Source of the DNA: Pandoraea thiooxydans
GTDB taxonomy: Bacteria > Pseudomonadota > Gammaproteobacteria > Burkholderiales > Burkholderiaceae
Reading direction: 5' to 3'
NCBI RefSeq assembly: GCF_001931675.1
Contig: NZ_CP014839.1
Coordinates: 1,984,001 to 2,048,000 of the forward strand
Length of the DNA: 64,000 nt
The position numbers and the translations under genes are program-made. A model generated the notes under the pieces. It was not told where the DNA came from. It ran no database searches and saw nothing but the letters and a program-made list of their open reading frames with translations. Shown here piece after piece: positions 32,154-40,836 of this stretch. Every line of letters begins with the position of its first letter. Within the stretch, counting starts at the first letter, position 1.

Positions 32154-33622
32154 GACCCACTCGCCTTGCCGTGGCGCTCGTGCTGCTGCAAAGCCTGCTT
32201 GGCTGCGCGGTAGTCGGCCCCGATTATCATCTGCCGGCCGAGGCGGCCATCAACCGACCCTCGGCGAATGCCGGATTCGCCGGTGCGCACGGCGCCGCCG
32301 TCACGCTCGCCCCGGTGCCGAACGACTGGTGGCGCTTATACGACGACCCTGCGCTCGAGCGCCTGGTGCAACAAGCGCTCGCGGCCAACACCAATGTGCG
32401 CGTGGCCGCCGCGAATCTGCGCCGTACCCTCGCGCTGCGCGACCAGGTCGACGCCGAAGGGGGATTCCATGGTGCCCTCGAAGGCGCGGCAAAGCGGGCG
32501 CAGGAGTCGGGCGAACAATATCTGCTCAGCGAGAAGCTGCCGGTCGTCAACGAGGGCGATGCCGGCTTGAGCGTGTCCTACGACCTCGATCTGTTCGGCA
32601 AGCTCAAGCGCGCCGGGCAGGCCGCCACGGCCGATGCCCAGGCAAGTCAGGCAGCGCTCGACCTGGTACGCGTGAATGTCGCGGCACAGACCGTGCGCGC
32701 CTACGTCGAGAGCTGCGCCGCCACGCAGGCACTGAGCGTAGCCCGCCGGCAACTCGCGCTGCAAACGCGTAGCGTCGACATCGCCAAGCGGCTCGAAGCC
32801 GCGGGCCGGGGTCGCAGCACCGACGTGCTGCGCGCGCAGGCCCAAGCCGATCTGCTGCGCGCCAACCTGCCGAAGTTCGAGGCCGCGCACGACGCCGCAC
32901 TGCTGCAATTGGCGGTGATGGTGGGAAAAACGCCGCGCGAATTCGATACCTCGACACTCACCTGCGCGCACGCGCCAACGTTGCGCCAGCCGATTCCGGT
33001 CGGTGACGGCACCGCGCTGCTCAAGCGCAGGCCGGACGTGCGCGAGGCCGAGCGTCAACTGGCCGCCGCCACGGCGCGCATCGGCGTGGCCACCGCGGCG
33101 CTTTATCCCGATATCGTGATCGGCGCCTCCGGCGGCTTCACCGGGGTGCTGGAAGATCTGGGAAAGGCATCGACCGGACGCTGGAACATCGGTCCGCTGA
33201 TCTCCTGGACACTGCCCGATAATGGTGCGCGAGCGCGTATCCGCGGTGCGCGGGCCGGCACCGAGGCGGCGCTCGCGCATTTCGACGGCGTCGTGCTCGA
33301 CGCGCTCAAGGAAACCGAGACAGCCTTGACCCGCTACACGCACGACCTCGCCAGCCGAAGCGAGTTGCGCGCCGCGCGCGACGCGGCCCGCCAGGCCGCG
33401 CAACAGAACCGGGTTCTATACCAGGCCGGCAAGACCCCCTACCTCGCCAGCCTCGACGCCGATCGCACGCTGGCCAATACCGAAGCGGCGCTGGCCGCGG
33501 CCGACCGGCAGGTTGCGCTCGATCAGGTCAACCTGTTTCTGGCCCTGGGCGGCGGCTGGCAAGGCAGCGAAGCCAACCCTGCCCGGCTCTCCGGCGCCAG
33601 CGCCGCAAAGTCGACGTCCTAA
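32150..33622 (+). CDS. outer-membrane efflux lipoprotein (NodT/OprM family)
   Basis: A 490-residue outer-membrane factor. The signal ends with a lipobox, SLLGCAVVGPDYH, so the mature N-terminus is likely lipidated at about residue 19. The two OEP repeats cover about residues 60-260 and 270-470, with the family-typical LGKASTGRWNIGP and LLKRRPDVREAERQLAAA segments. It supplies the outer-membrane channel for the FUSC/HlyD pump. It begins with an ATGA overlap. Confidence 0.9.
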   Translation: MRPTRLAVALVLLQSLLGCAVVGPDYHLPAEAAINRPSANAGFAGAHGAAVTLAPVPNDWWRLYDDPALERLVQQALAANTNVRVAAANLRRTLALRDQVDAEGGFHGALEGAAKRAQESGEQYLLSEKLPVVNEGDAGLSVSYDLDLFGKLKRAGQAATADAQASQAALDLVRVNVAAQTVRAYVESCAATQALSVARRQLALQTRSVDIAKRLEAAGRGRSTDVLRAQAQADLLRANLPKFEAAHDAALLQLAVMVGKTPREFDTSTLTCAHAPTLRQPIPVGDGTALLKRRPDVREAERQLAAATARIGVATAALYPDIVIGASGGFTGVLEDLGKASTGRWNIGPLISWTLPDNGARARIRGARAGTEAALAHFDGVVLDALKETETALTRYTHDLASRSELRAARDAARQAAQQNRVLYQAGKTPYLASLDADRTLANTEAALAAADRQVALDQVNLFLALGGGWQGSEANPARLSGASAAKSTS

Positions 33623-33660
33623 GTAAACGCTAATCGAAATTTCTCATGATCGTCATTTTT

Positions 33661-33697
33661 TTGACACGCTTTTTTAATTAGGAAAACATAATTAAAA
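33661..33697 (+). promoter_or_regulatory. TTGACA hexamer and 9-bp operator dyad before the TonB receptor
   Basis: TTGACA (33661-33666) is followed by the perfect inverted repeat TTTTAATTA (33672-33680) / TAATTAAAA (33689-33697) with eight bases between. The repeat covers the position of a -10 element (AAACAT at 17-bp spacing is weak). It looks like a repressor site over a promoter; it does not match Fur or PhoB boxes well. Confidence 0.5.
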
Positions 33698-33793
33698 CTT
33701 AGGAAGATATTCACGGTTCTGTCAGAAACCGTTGTTAGCATCGCGCCTCATTCGAAACCTCGCTTTACAGCCCATTTGAATAAGGATGCCGAT

Positions 33794-35962
33794 ATGAAAC
33801 GGGTAGTTTCGCAGTTCCGTAAAAAGCCGCTGGCGCAATTGATCTTTGCGTCGCTGTGCGCCGCCGGCGCCCAGGTTTCCCATGCACAAACCTCGGGCGA
33901 CCTCGGTTCGGTGCAAAGCACCGCGAACTGGTCGGCGGCCGACGGCTCGGGAGCGAACAACCCGCAATCCGCACCGGCCCAGGCGCCAACGCAAGGCTCG
34001 CTCACCACGACCCAGCCCAAGTCGATCATCAGCCGCCACTACATCGAGAACAGCACCGCGCCGACGTCGAACTACACCGACATCCTGCAGATCGCGCCGA
34101 GCGTGTCGAACGTCGACCCCAACGGTCCCGGTTTGATGGAATCGCAAAGCCTGTCGATTCGCGGCTTCCAGGACGGCCAGTACAACGTGACGTTCGATGG
34201 CATCCCGTTCGGCGACTCGAATGACTTCACCCACCACTCGACCTCGTTCTTCTCATCCCAGTCGCTGGGCGACATGTCGGTCGATCGGGGCCCGGGCGAC
34301 GCCTCCCAAATCGGTTTCGCCACGTTTGGCGGCACCATCGGCCTGACCTCCAAGGCGATGTCCGACAAACCGGCCTTTAACGTGGCGGGCTCGTACGGCA
34401 GTTTCAACACTTGGCTGGGCAGCGCCGAATTCAACAGCGGCGACATGAAGCAGTGGGGCGACGCGCGCATACTGTTCGGTTACAACCAGATCGGCAGCGA
34501 CGGCTATCTGACCAACGCTCACCTGAGCCGCAAGAACGCCTACTTCAAGCTCGAGAAGCCGATCGGCGACAACACGCTGGTGACCCTGTTCGCGACTTAT
34601 TCGCGCATTCACCAGAATGTGCCGGTCGGTGCGACCGCCGCGCAAATCCAGCAATTCGGTCCCGACTTCGGCCTGAGCACCGATCCGACCAGCCAAGCCT
34701 ACTACGGCTACAACTTCGATCGGATCAATACCGATTTCGAGTACCTCGGCATCCAAACCAAATTTGGCGAGTGGTCGATCGATAACAAACTGTATACGTA
34801 CGGGTACTATCACAACGGCTTCAACGGCGCGGACCCCAACGGCGAGACGCCGAACGGCACCAACTTCGGTGCCAACAACGTGCCTGGCCAGGAGATGAAC
34901 AACAACTACCGGGCTGTGGGCGACGTCCTGAACGCCGAACGCAAGCTCGGCCCGGGCAAACTGAAAACCGGCTTGTGGATCACTCGCCAGACCAACTTCC
35001 GCAACAATTTCAACGTCGACGATTCGCTGAATTTCGCGTTCCAGTCGCTGAACTTCACGATGAACGATACGCTGCAGACGTTCGAGCCCTATGCCCAATA
35101 CGCGTGGAACCTCGGTCATGGCCTGACACTGACGCCGGGCGTGAAGTTCGTGTCGTTCAATCGCAGTATCGACACGCCGCTGAACCAGAAATCAGGCACT
35201 GCGCTGGATTACAGCCACACCTGGACCAAGTTCCTGCCGTCGCTGACCGTGCACGAACGGATCACGCCCGACTGGAGCGCCTACGCGCAATACGCGCAGG
35301 GTTTCCTGGCGCCCAACCTGAATGTCTTCTATGTGCAGGATCCGTCGATTTCCGGCCAGCCCAATCCTGAACAGACCAATAACTATCAGATCGGCACGAC
35401 CTACAAGACCGGTCGCCTGACACTGGCCGCCGACGTGTATTACATCGACTTCCTCAATGCCGTGACCAAGCGCACGGTCGGCAGCAATACCACCTTCAGC
35501 AACGCCGGCGGTGCGATCTACAAGGGTATCGAGACCGAAGCCACGGTCTACGCCGGCGACGGCTTCAGCCTGTATGGCAACCTTACCTTCAATTCGGCCA
35601 AGCAGAAAGACACGGGCAGCTGGATGCCCAACGCGCCGCGCCAGACCGCCGCGGCCGGCCTGATTTATCAACATGGTCCGCTGTACGGCTCGTTGATCAC
35701 CAAGTTCGTCGGCCGCCAGTTCGGCGACACGGGCGACACGCAACCGATCGGCGCGTTCGCGGTAACCAACCTGGCAGCCGTCTACACCATCAAGCACCTC
35801 GCGCCGTGGACGCACGACACGCGCATCGGCTTGCAGGTCGACAACCTGTTCAATCGCACCAGCATCGACGCGCTGGCCGGCTACACCGCGGCCGACAACA
35901 CGCCGCTGTACTGGACCGTCCCGGGCCGCTCGATCATCGCCACGCTGGCCACCTCTTTCTAA
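33794..35962 (+). CDS. TonB-dependent outer-membrane receptor
   Basis: A 722-residue receptor. The signal ends near VSHA, then a TonB box-like and plug region (ISRHYIENSTAPTSNYTDIL, SLSIRGFQDGQYNVTFDGIPFGDSNDF) leads into a 22-strand-type barrel that ends in an aromatic Phe (ATLATSF). AAGGA seven bases before ATG 33794 is better than the TTG at 33776. The ligand is unknown. The plug pattern resembles non-siderophore or carbohydrate receptors of Proteobacteria more than FpvA/FecA. It heads a cluster with its own ExbB, ExbD, TonB and a phosphodiesterase, which suggests a phosphorylated ligand. Confidence 0.88.
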   Translation: MKRVVSQFRKKPLAQLIFASLCAAGAQVSHAQTSGDLGSVQSTANWSAADGSGANNPQSAPAQAPTQGSLTTTQPKSIISRHYIENSTAPTSNYTDILQIAPSVSNVDPNGPGLMESQSLSIRGFQDGQYNVTFDGIPFGDSNDFTHHSTSFFSSQSLGDMSVDRGPGDASQIGFATFGGTIGLTSKAMSDKPAFNVAGSYGSFNTWLGSAEFNSGDMKQWGDARILFGYNQIGSDGYLTNAHLSRKNAYFKLEKPIGDNTLVTLFATYSRIHQNVPVGATAAQIQQFGPDFGLSTDPTSQAYYGYNFDRINTDFEYLGIQTKFGEWSIDNKLYTYGYYHNGFNGADPNGETPNGTNFGANNVPGQEMNNNYRAVGDVLNAERKLGPGKLKTGLWITRQTNFRNNFNVDDSLNFAFQSLNFTMNDTLQTFEPYAQYAWNLGHGLTLTPGVKFVSFNRSIDTPLNQKSGTALDYSHTWTKFLPSLTVHERITPDWSAYAQYAQGFLAPNLNVFYVQDPSISGQPNPEQTNNYQIGTTYKTGRLTLAADVYYIDFLNAVTKRTVGSNTTFSNAGGAIYKGIETEATVYAGDGFSLYGNLTFNSAKQKDTGSWMPNAPRQTAAAGLIYQHGPLYGSLITKFVGRQFGDTGDTQPIGAFAVTNLAAVYTIKHLAPWTHDTRIGLQVDNLFNRTSIDALAGYTAADNTPLYWTVPGRSIIATLATSF

Positions 35963-35977
35963 CCGGAGATTGACGTC

Positions 35978-36667
35978 ATGACCGTCGATACTTTCATGCA
36001 CCTCGCGAACAACTCGGACGGGGTGCTCTATGTGATCGCCGCGATGCTGCTGGTCGCCCTGACCGTCATCATCGAACGGTTCTGGTTCCTGCATCGCGCC
36101 GCGGCCAGCACTCACGCCGCGCTTGCCGAGATCGACCGCAGCGAGTCGCTCAACCCGGCAACGCTCAATGCTTGCGCCGAACAATTCCACGGCATGCCCG
36201 CCGCCAGCCTGTTTGCCAGCGCCGCGCGGCTGGCCGGGCATACCTCGGACGACGCGCTCGAGTCCTGCATGGAGGAAGTCATCATGCGCCAGGCGCCGCG
36301 CATCGACCGCTTTCTCTGGGTGCTTGACACGATCGTCACGCTAGCTCCCCTGCTCGGCCTGTTCGGCACCATCCTCGGCATGTTCAATGCGTTTCAGGTC
36401 TTGTCCAACCCGGGCAATGCGCCGACGCAGGTCACCGGCGGCGTCGCCCAGGCGCTCATCGCCACGGCCTCCGGGCTGTTCGTCGCGATGATCGGCCTGG
36501 TGTTCTTCAACGGCCTGCACAATCGCGTGCGCGTCGTCGTGCACCAGCTCGAAACGCTCAAGGCGGCGCTGGTCAATCGCATCGCCCGGGCCCCGCACGA
36601 ACATCCCAGGGCCCTGAAGGACGCGCCTCGCGCGGTGGTCGGCAAACTCGTATCGCAAGGGGCCTGA
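35978..36667 (+). CDS. exbB: ExbB/TolQ/MotA-type proton channel protein
   Basis: A 229-residue inner-membrane protein with three helices; the conserved block is LAPLLGLFGTILGMFNAFQVL, then GVAQALIATASGLFVAMIGLVF (each spanning the channel helices). With ExbD it uses the proton gradient to energise TonB. It starts 15 bp after the receptor and is followed by exbD after four bases. Confidence 0.9.
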   Translation: MTVDTFMHLANNSDGVLYVIAAMLLVALTVIIERFWFLHRAAASTHAALAEIDRSESLNPATLNACAEQFHGMPAASLFASAARLAGHTSDDALESCMEEVIMRQAPRIDRFLWVLDTIVTLAPLLGLFGTILGMFNAFQVLSNPGNAPTQVTGGVAQALIATASGLFVAMIGLVFFNGLHNRVRVVVHQLETLKAALVNRIARAPHEHPRALKDAPRAVVGKLVSQGA

Positions 36668-36671
36668 ACGT

Positions 36672-37079
36672 ATGAAGTACTTGGAAGTACGCCGAGCCCG
36701 CATCGAAATCATTCCGATGATCGACATCATGTTTTTCCTGTTGGTGTTCTTCATCATGATCACGCTGCACATGATTCCGAACGCGGGCTTGCGAACCCAG
36801 TTGCCTTCGAGCAGCAGCACCCAGGCATTGCCGCCGGCCAAAGTGCTGGTGACGCTGTCGACCGACGGCAGCGTGTCGGTCGACGGCAACACGCTGAGCC
36901 CCGCGCAGCTCACCGCAATGCTGGCCGCGCGACCCGATGTCGCGCATACCGCGGTCACCATCGCCGGCTCGAAACAGGCCCGCATTCAGGGGCTGGTTAC
37001 CGTAATGGACGCGTGTCGGGCGGCCGGCGTGTCGCAGATCGCGCTGGCCGCCCAGCCCGCGCAAACCCCGCTCCAGTAA
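36672..37079 (+). CDS. exbD: ExbD/TolR-type protein
   Basis: A 135-residue protein with one N-terminal helix. The conserved IEIIPMIDIMFFLLVFFIM carries the essential membrane Asp (MIDIMF). The periplasmic tail has the ExbD/TolR fold. The TonB gene begins two bases after the stop codon. Confidence 0.9.
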   Translation: MKYLEVRRARIEIIPMIDIMFFLLVFFIMITLHMIPNAGLRTQLPSSSSTQALPPAKVLVTLSTDGSVSVDGNTLSPAQLTAMLAARPDVAHTAVTIAGSKQARIQGLVTVMDACRAAGVSQIALAAQPAQTPLQ

Positions 37080-37081
37080 AG

Positions 37082-37783
37082 ATGGCTACCTTACCCATGC
37101 CGGGCCTTGCCCACGACGGCAAGCGCCTGTTTCGTGCGGCTGCGCTGGCGGCCGTCGTCGAGGCGCTGCTGCTCGGCGGCGGCTACCTGTTCCTGTCCCG
37201 CAAGCCGGTCGCGCCGCCCCCGGTCCCTATCACGCTGCTGGCTATCGCCCAGGCGCCCAAACCCGTTCCGGCACCGCCCAAGCCGGTCGCTCCGGTGAGC
37301 CCGCCTCCGGTCAAGCCGCCCCCTCCGGTACGTCGCGTGATTCACCACGTCGTGCCTACCGCCAGGCCCAAACCGCAGCCGATACCCAAGGCGCCGGCAC
37401 CGCCACCGCCCGCCCCGGCGCCCGCCACACAGGCCGCGCCCCCGCCCGTGCCGCAACCCCCGCCGCCGGCCGCACCGGTAGCCGCGGCCGCACCCGGTGC
37501 GAATTTCGCCAGCGCGCTGCGTGCGGCAATTCAGGCCGCGCTGCGCTATCCCGTGGCAGCCCGCATGGGCGGCATGACGGGTCGCACCCGCGTGGCCTTC
37601 GATTACCGCGACGGCGTCGTCTCTCACGTGCGCGTGGTTATCTCCAGCGGCGTCGGCCTGCTAGACCGCGCCGCGCTCGCGGCGGTACGTGAAGCGGCCG
37701 TCCCCAAACCCAAACCCGCCTTTGCCGGCAAGACGTTCGCCGAGCAGTTGTGGGTAACCTTCAATCTGAACAACGACGAATGA
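37082..37783 (+). CDS. tonB: TonB energy transducer
   Basis: A 233-residue TonB: one N-terminal helix (residues 18-38), a long Pro-rich spacer with Pro-Lys and Pro-Val repeats (about 40-140), and a C-terminal domain with LRYPVAARMGGMTGRTRVAFDYRDG. The C-terminal block AEQLWVTFNL closes the fold. Its dedicated receptor and ExbBD upstream indicate a private system. It overlaps the phosphodiesterase by four bases. Confidence 0.88.
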   Translation: MATLPMPGLAHDGKRLFRAAALAAVVEALLLGGGYLFLSRKPVAPPPVPITLLAIAQAPKPVPAPPKPVAPVSPPPVKPPPPVRRVIHHVVPTARPKPQPIPKAPAPPPPAPAPATQAAPPPVPQPPPPAAPVAAAAPGANFASALRAAIQAALRYPVAARMGGMTGRTRVAFDYRDGVVSHVRVVISSGVGLLDRAALAAVREAAVPKPKPAFAGKTFAEQLWVTFNLNNDE

Positions 37784-39288
37784 AAAAGAGATTTTCCGCC
37801 GCTATCGCCGGCCTGGGCATGTGCGTCGCCGCATTGGCGGGCGCAGCGAGCCTGCCGGCCAACGCACCTGCTCGGCATGTACTGCTCATCAGCGTCGACG
37901 GCCTGCACGGCAGCGATCTGGCGTACTTCATCGAAGCTCACCCGCACAGCACATTGGCCGCGCTCGCGCGCCACGGCATCGACTACGGCAACGCGCGCAC
38001 GGTCGGGCCGGCCGATTCGTTTCCGGGTCTGTTGGCGCTGATCACGGGCGGCACGCCGGCAGCCACCGGCGTGTACTACGACGTGACCTACGATCGGTCC
38101 CTCTCGCCGGCCGGCAGCGATTGCCGTGGGCGCGGCGCAGCCGTGCCGTACAACGAAGCGATCGACGCCACCGCTGCCGGCAAGCGGGACACGATCGACC
38201 CGGCCAAGCTGCCGCGCGACCCGCGCGACGGCTGCCGGCCGGTCTATCCACACGCCTATTTGCGCGTCAACACGGTTTTCGAAGCAGTGCGCGCGGCCGG
38301 CGGCTACACCGCCTGGACCGACAAGCACCCGGCTTATGAATTGGTGCAAGGCCCCTCCGGGCATGGTGTCGACGACCTCTTTCTGCCGGAGATCGGCGCC
38401 AACTACGAGGCGCGGCAAGCCGCGCCGGTCAATGGCATCACCGCGTCGCTCGCGCGTACCGAAGCTTATGACGACATGAAGGCACACGCGCTCGTCAATG
38501 AGATCGACGGCCTCACCCACGACGGACGTCGCCGTGCGCCGGTACCCAATCTGTTCGGGCTGAACCTGCAGGCCATCAACGTCGCGCAAAAACTCTACGG
38601 CTATCGCGACGCCGACGGCGCGCCAACGCCCGGACTCACGCAGGCGCTCGAGCACACCGATCGGATTCTCGGCCGCTTCGTCGAGGCCCTGCGCCGGCAA
38701 GGGCTGCGCGACGATACGCTGATCGTGGTCACTGCCAAGCACGGCAATGGACCGATCGATCCCGCCCGGTTGCACAAAGTCGATCGCAACGAACTGGCCA
38801 GGGTCATCGACGCTGCCGCGCCGGGTGCATTGGCGCAGCTGACCGTCGACAGCGGCGCCTTGATCTGGCTGCGCGCCCCGTCGGCTACCGCGCAAGTCGC
38901 CGCAGCCCTGCGCGCTCATGCGGCGCCCCTGGGCATTGCCGACGTGCTCAGCGGCGAGCGGCTGGCAAGACGCTTTCCGTCCCCGCAACAAGATAGCCGC
39001 ACCCCGGACATCATCGTCATGACCAAAGCCGGCGTGATCTACACCAAGCCCGCGGACGGCAAGCGCATGGAGCATGGCGGCTTCGGCAACGACGACAGAC
39101 ACGTCGCGCTGCTGCTGTCGAGCCCGCGTCTGGCCCATGCCGGGCGGCTCGTGACATATCCGGTGTCGACCACCCAGGTTGCGCCAACCATGCTGGCCGC
39201 ACTCGGCTTGCACCCCACCGCGCTCAAGGCCGTCGTGCTGGAAAACACGCCGACGTTGCCACAGGTCGACTGGCTAAAGCCGCGCTGA
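37780..39288 (+). CDS. exported alkaline-phosphatase-superfamily phosphodiesterase/nucleotide pyrophosphatase
   Basis: A 502-residue periplasmic enzyme. After a signal peptide (MKKRFSAAIAG...LPANA) come the metal and nucleophile motifs of the type I phosphodiesterase family: LLISVDGLHG, GPADSFPGLLALITGG with a candidate nucleophile Ser in place of the common Thr, TDKHPAY, TLIVVTAKHGNGPID and MEHGGFGNDDRHVA. The usual SDHG motif reads AKHG, as in a known subgroup. The start is coupled to tonB (ATGA). Substrate is unknown; as the last gene of a TonB operon it probably hydrolyses the imported or surface-bound phosphoester. Confidence 0.82.
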   Translation: MKKRFSAAIAGLGMCVAALAGAASLPANAPARHVLLISVDGLHGSDLAYFIEAHPHSTLAALARHGIDYGNARTVGPADSFPGLLALITGGTPAATGVYYDVTYDRSLSPAGSDCRGRGAAVPYNEAIDATAAGKRDTIDPAKLPRDPRDGCRPVYPHAYLRVNTVFEAVRAAGGYTAWTDKHPAYELVQGPSGHGVDDLFLPEIGANYEARQAAPVNGITASLARTEAYDDMKAHALVNEIDGLTHDGRRRAPVPNLFGLNLQAINVAQKLYGYRDADGAPTPGLTQALEHTDRILGRFVEALRRQGLRDDTLIVVTAKHGNGPIDPARLHKVDRNELARVIDAAAPGALAQLTVDSGALIWLRAPSATAQVAAALRAHAAPLGIADVLSGERLARRFPSPQQDSRTPDIIVMTKAGVIYTKPADGKRMEHGGFGNDDRHVALLLSSPRLAHAGRLVTYPVSTTQVAPTMLAALGLHPTALKAVVLENTPTLPQVDWLKPR

Positions 39289-39327
39289 TCGACACCAGCC
39301 ATCGGCGCGCCGCCCGGACGGCGCCCG

Positions 39328-39371
39328 TCGAACCGTGCGGGCGATGCACGACAGTGCGCCCGACGGTTCGA
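39328..39371 (+). terminator. large hairpin downstream of the TonB operon
   Basis: Outer arms TCGAACCGT and ACGGTTCGA (9 bp) enclose a second stem CGGGCG/CGCCCG. It begins 40 bp after the phosphodiesterase stop. No T-tract follows, so it may act as an RNA end stabiliser rather than a terminator. Confidence 0.4.
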
Positions 39372-39523
39372 ACCATTGCCCTGCAAACCCCTCGCGCCAA
39401 ATCCGCGCGGCGCTCGCTGGCGCGCTCCGCACTCGGACAGATGCCCCGCGTCGAGCGCCGGTCACGGCACGCGCGGCGCGGCTGAGCCGTCATCGCGGCG
39501 CGGCCGTCCACTTCACGCCGGGC

Positions 39524-39537
39524 TTGACCAAAATCAA
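39524..39537. promoter_or_regulatory. FNR/ANR-like box upstream of RND-SQR operon
   Basis: TTGACCAAAATCAA matches TTGAT-N4-ATCAA at nine of ten specific positions. It is about 147 bp before the adaptor ATG. An FNR-family regulator would link the operon to low oxygen, which fits a sulfide-oxidising enzyme at its end. Confidence 0.5.
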
Positions 39538-39546
39538 GGTGGGAAC

Positions 39547-39580
39547 CCGCCAAACGCACAGAATTAAAAGCGTCTGGCGG
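39547..39580. repeat. 11-bp imperfect inverted repeat before the RND adaptor
   Basis: CCGCCAAACGC and GCGTCTGGCGG pair at ten of eleven positions around a 12-base loop. It could be an operator dyad or an mRNA leader hairpin. Confidence 0.45.
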
Positions 39581-39683
39581 TTGCTCGGCGCGACGACCCC
39601 GCGTCACGAGATCCGCTCCATACCGGCGCTCAGCCGGTGCAGTGCCATTTGACAATGGTTTGATGGGTCCAACGGGGATAAAC

Positions 39684-40814
39684 ATGCGGGTATGGCACTC
39701 GGTATCGAAACATCCACCAGACGTGCCCGGTCACCTGGGATCCGCGTGGCGTCTGCATCACTGCGTCACGCCGTATCGGCGCCGGAGTGGATTGCATTGG
39801 CGGCAGGTCCTGCTGCTGCTTTTGCTGGTGCTGATCGCATCGTACGTGCGTGCGGCAACGCTGGCCACCGTCACGGTCAAGGCGCAGCCGCTGCGTGACG
39901 AATGGATCGCCGACGCGGTGATCGAATCGACGCGGCAAACAGTGGTATCCGCGCAAACCTCCGGCCGCATCACCGCGCTGTATGTGAAGGCCGGCGATCA
40001 GGTCGCCGCCGGCCAGCGCCTGCTGTCGATCGACCAGCGCACGGCCGACGAGCAACTGGCGGCATCGCGCGCGCAATTCGCGGCGGCCAGCGCCGAGCGC
40101 GACGTCGCCGCGCGCGATCTGGCGCGCACCCGCACGCTGTTCGACAAGCAATATGTCAGCCAGGCGGCGCTCGATCGCGCCCAGGCGCGCTACCGGGCGG
40201 CGGCCGAGGCGGCCTCGGCCAGACAGGCCGAGGTGCGCGCGGCGCTCGTGCAGGCCGGGTTGCATAACATTGCTGCGCCCTACGCCGGCACCGTCGCCAG
40301 CGTCGACGTCGAGCTCGGCGCCACCGCGATGCCAGGCGCCCCGCTGCTCACGCTCTACAGCCCCCACACCCTGCGAGCGGTCGCCACGGTGCCGCAGTCC
40401 CAACTGACAGGAGTGCAAAGCGATGCGGCGGTACGCGTCGAGATACCCGACTTGCCGGCCGGCGCGCGCTGGCAGACCGCCACGTCGGTCGAGATCCTGC
40501 CGGTGGCCGACCCGCTCAGCCATTCGGTGCAGGTACGCCTGCCATTGCCCGCGGCGGCCAACCAGGCACGCCCGGGCATGTTCGCCCGCGCCTACTTCCC
40601 GGTCGGTCAAGCTCGCCTGGGGCTGATGGTGCCGCTTACCGCGGTCGTTCGGCGTACCGAGGTCACCGCCGTCTACGTGGTCGCGCCGGGCGGACAGGTC
40701 ACGCTGCGCCAGGTGCGGCTGGGCGAAGTCCACGGCGATCAGGTGGAAATCCTGGCCGGGATAGCGGCCGGCGAGCAGGTTGCTCTCGACCCGACGGCGG
40801 CAGCACGTCAATGA
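39684..40814 (+). CDS. RND efflux periplasmic adaptor (HlyD_D23/AcrA-like)
   Basis: A 376-residue membrane-fusion protein. An unusually long basic N-terminus (about 40 residues) precedes the hydrophobic signal-anchor LLLLLLVLIASYVRA. The lipoyl halves are VVSAQTSGRITALYVKAGDQVAAG and NIAAPYAGTVASVDVELG, with the coiled-coil hairpin between. ATG 39684 is chosen for the GGGG stretch about seven bases upstream. It starts a five-gene operon with the permease, DUF2892, TolC and SQR. Confidence 0.85.
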   Translation: MRVWHSVSKHPPDVPGHLGSAWRLHHCVTPYRRRSGLHWRQVLLLLLLVLIASYVRAATLATVTVKAQPLRDEWIADAVIESTRQTVVSAQTSGRITALYVKAGDQVAAGQRLLSIDQRTADEQLAASRAQFAAASAERDVAARDLARTRTLFDKQYVSQAALDRAQARYRAAAEAASARQAEVRAALVQAGLHNIAAPYAGTVASVDVELGATAMPGAPLLTLYSPHTLRAVATVPQSQLTGVQSDAAVRVEIPDLPAGARWQTATSVEILPVADPLSHSVQVRLPLPAAANQARPGMFARAYFPVGQARLGLMVPLTAVVRRTEVTAVYVVAPGGQVTLRQVRLGEVHGDQVEILAGIAAGEQVALDPTAAARQ

Positions 40815-40836
40815 CCCCTAGCGAACCGACCTTGCG

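Larger units (their letters stand above)
39289..39683. other. 395-bp intergenic region with hairpins and an FNR-like box
   Basis: It lies between the phosphodiesterase and the RND adaptor. It holds a large imperfect hairpin at 39328-39371, an FNR-like box at 39524-39537 and a second hairpin at 39547-39580, each listed separately. No gene is supported. A GTG at 39642 and an ATG at 39663 are in frame with the adaptor but less likely starts. Confidence 0.5.

Noticed and set aside
33623-33793. Fur or PhoB box before the TonB receptor
   Set aside because: Only partial matches (a single CTGTCAG-like half site and an AT-rich TCATGATCGTCAT stretch) were found; neither reaches the consensus.
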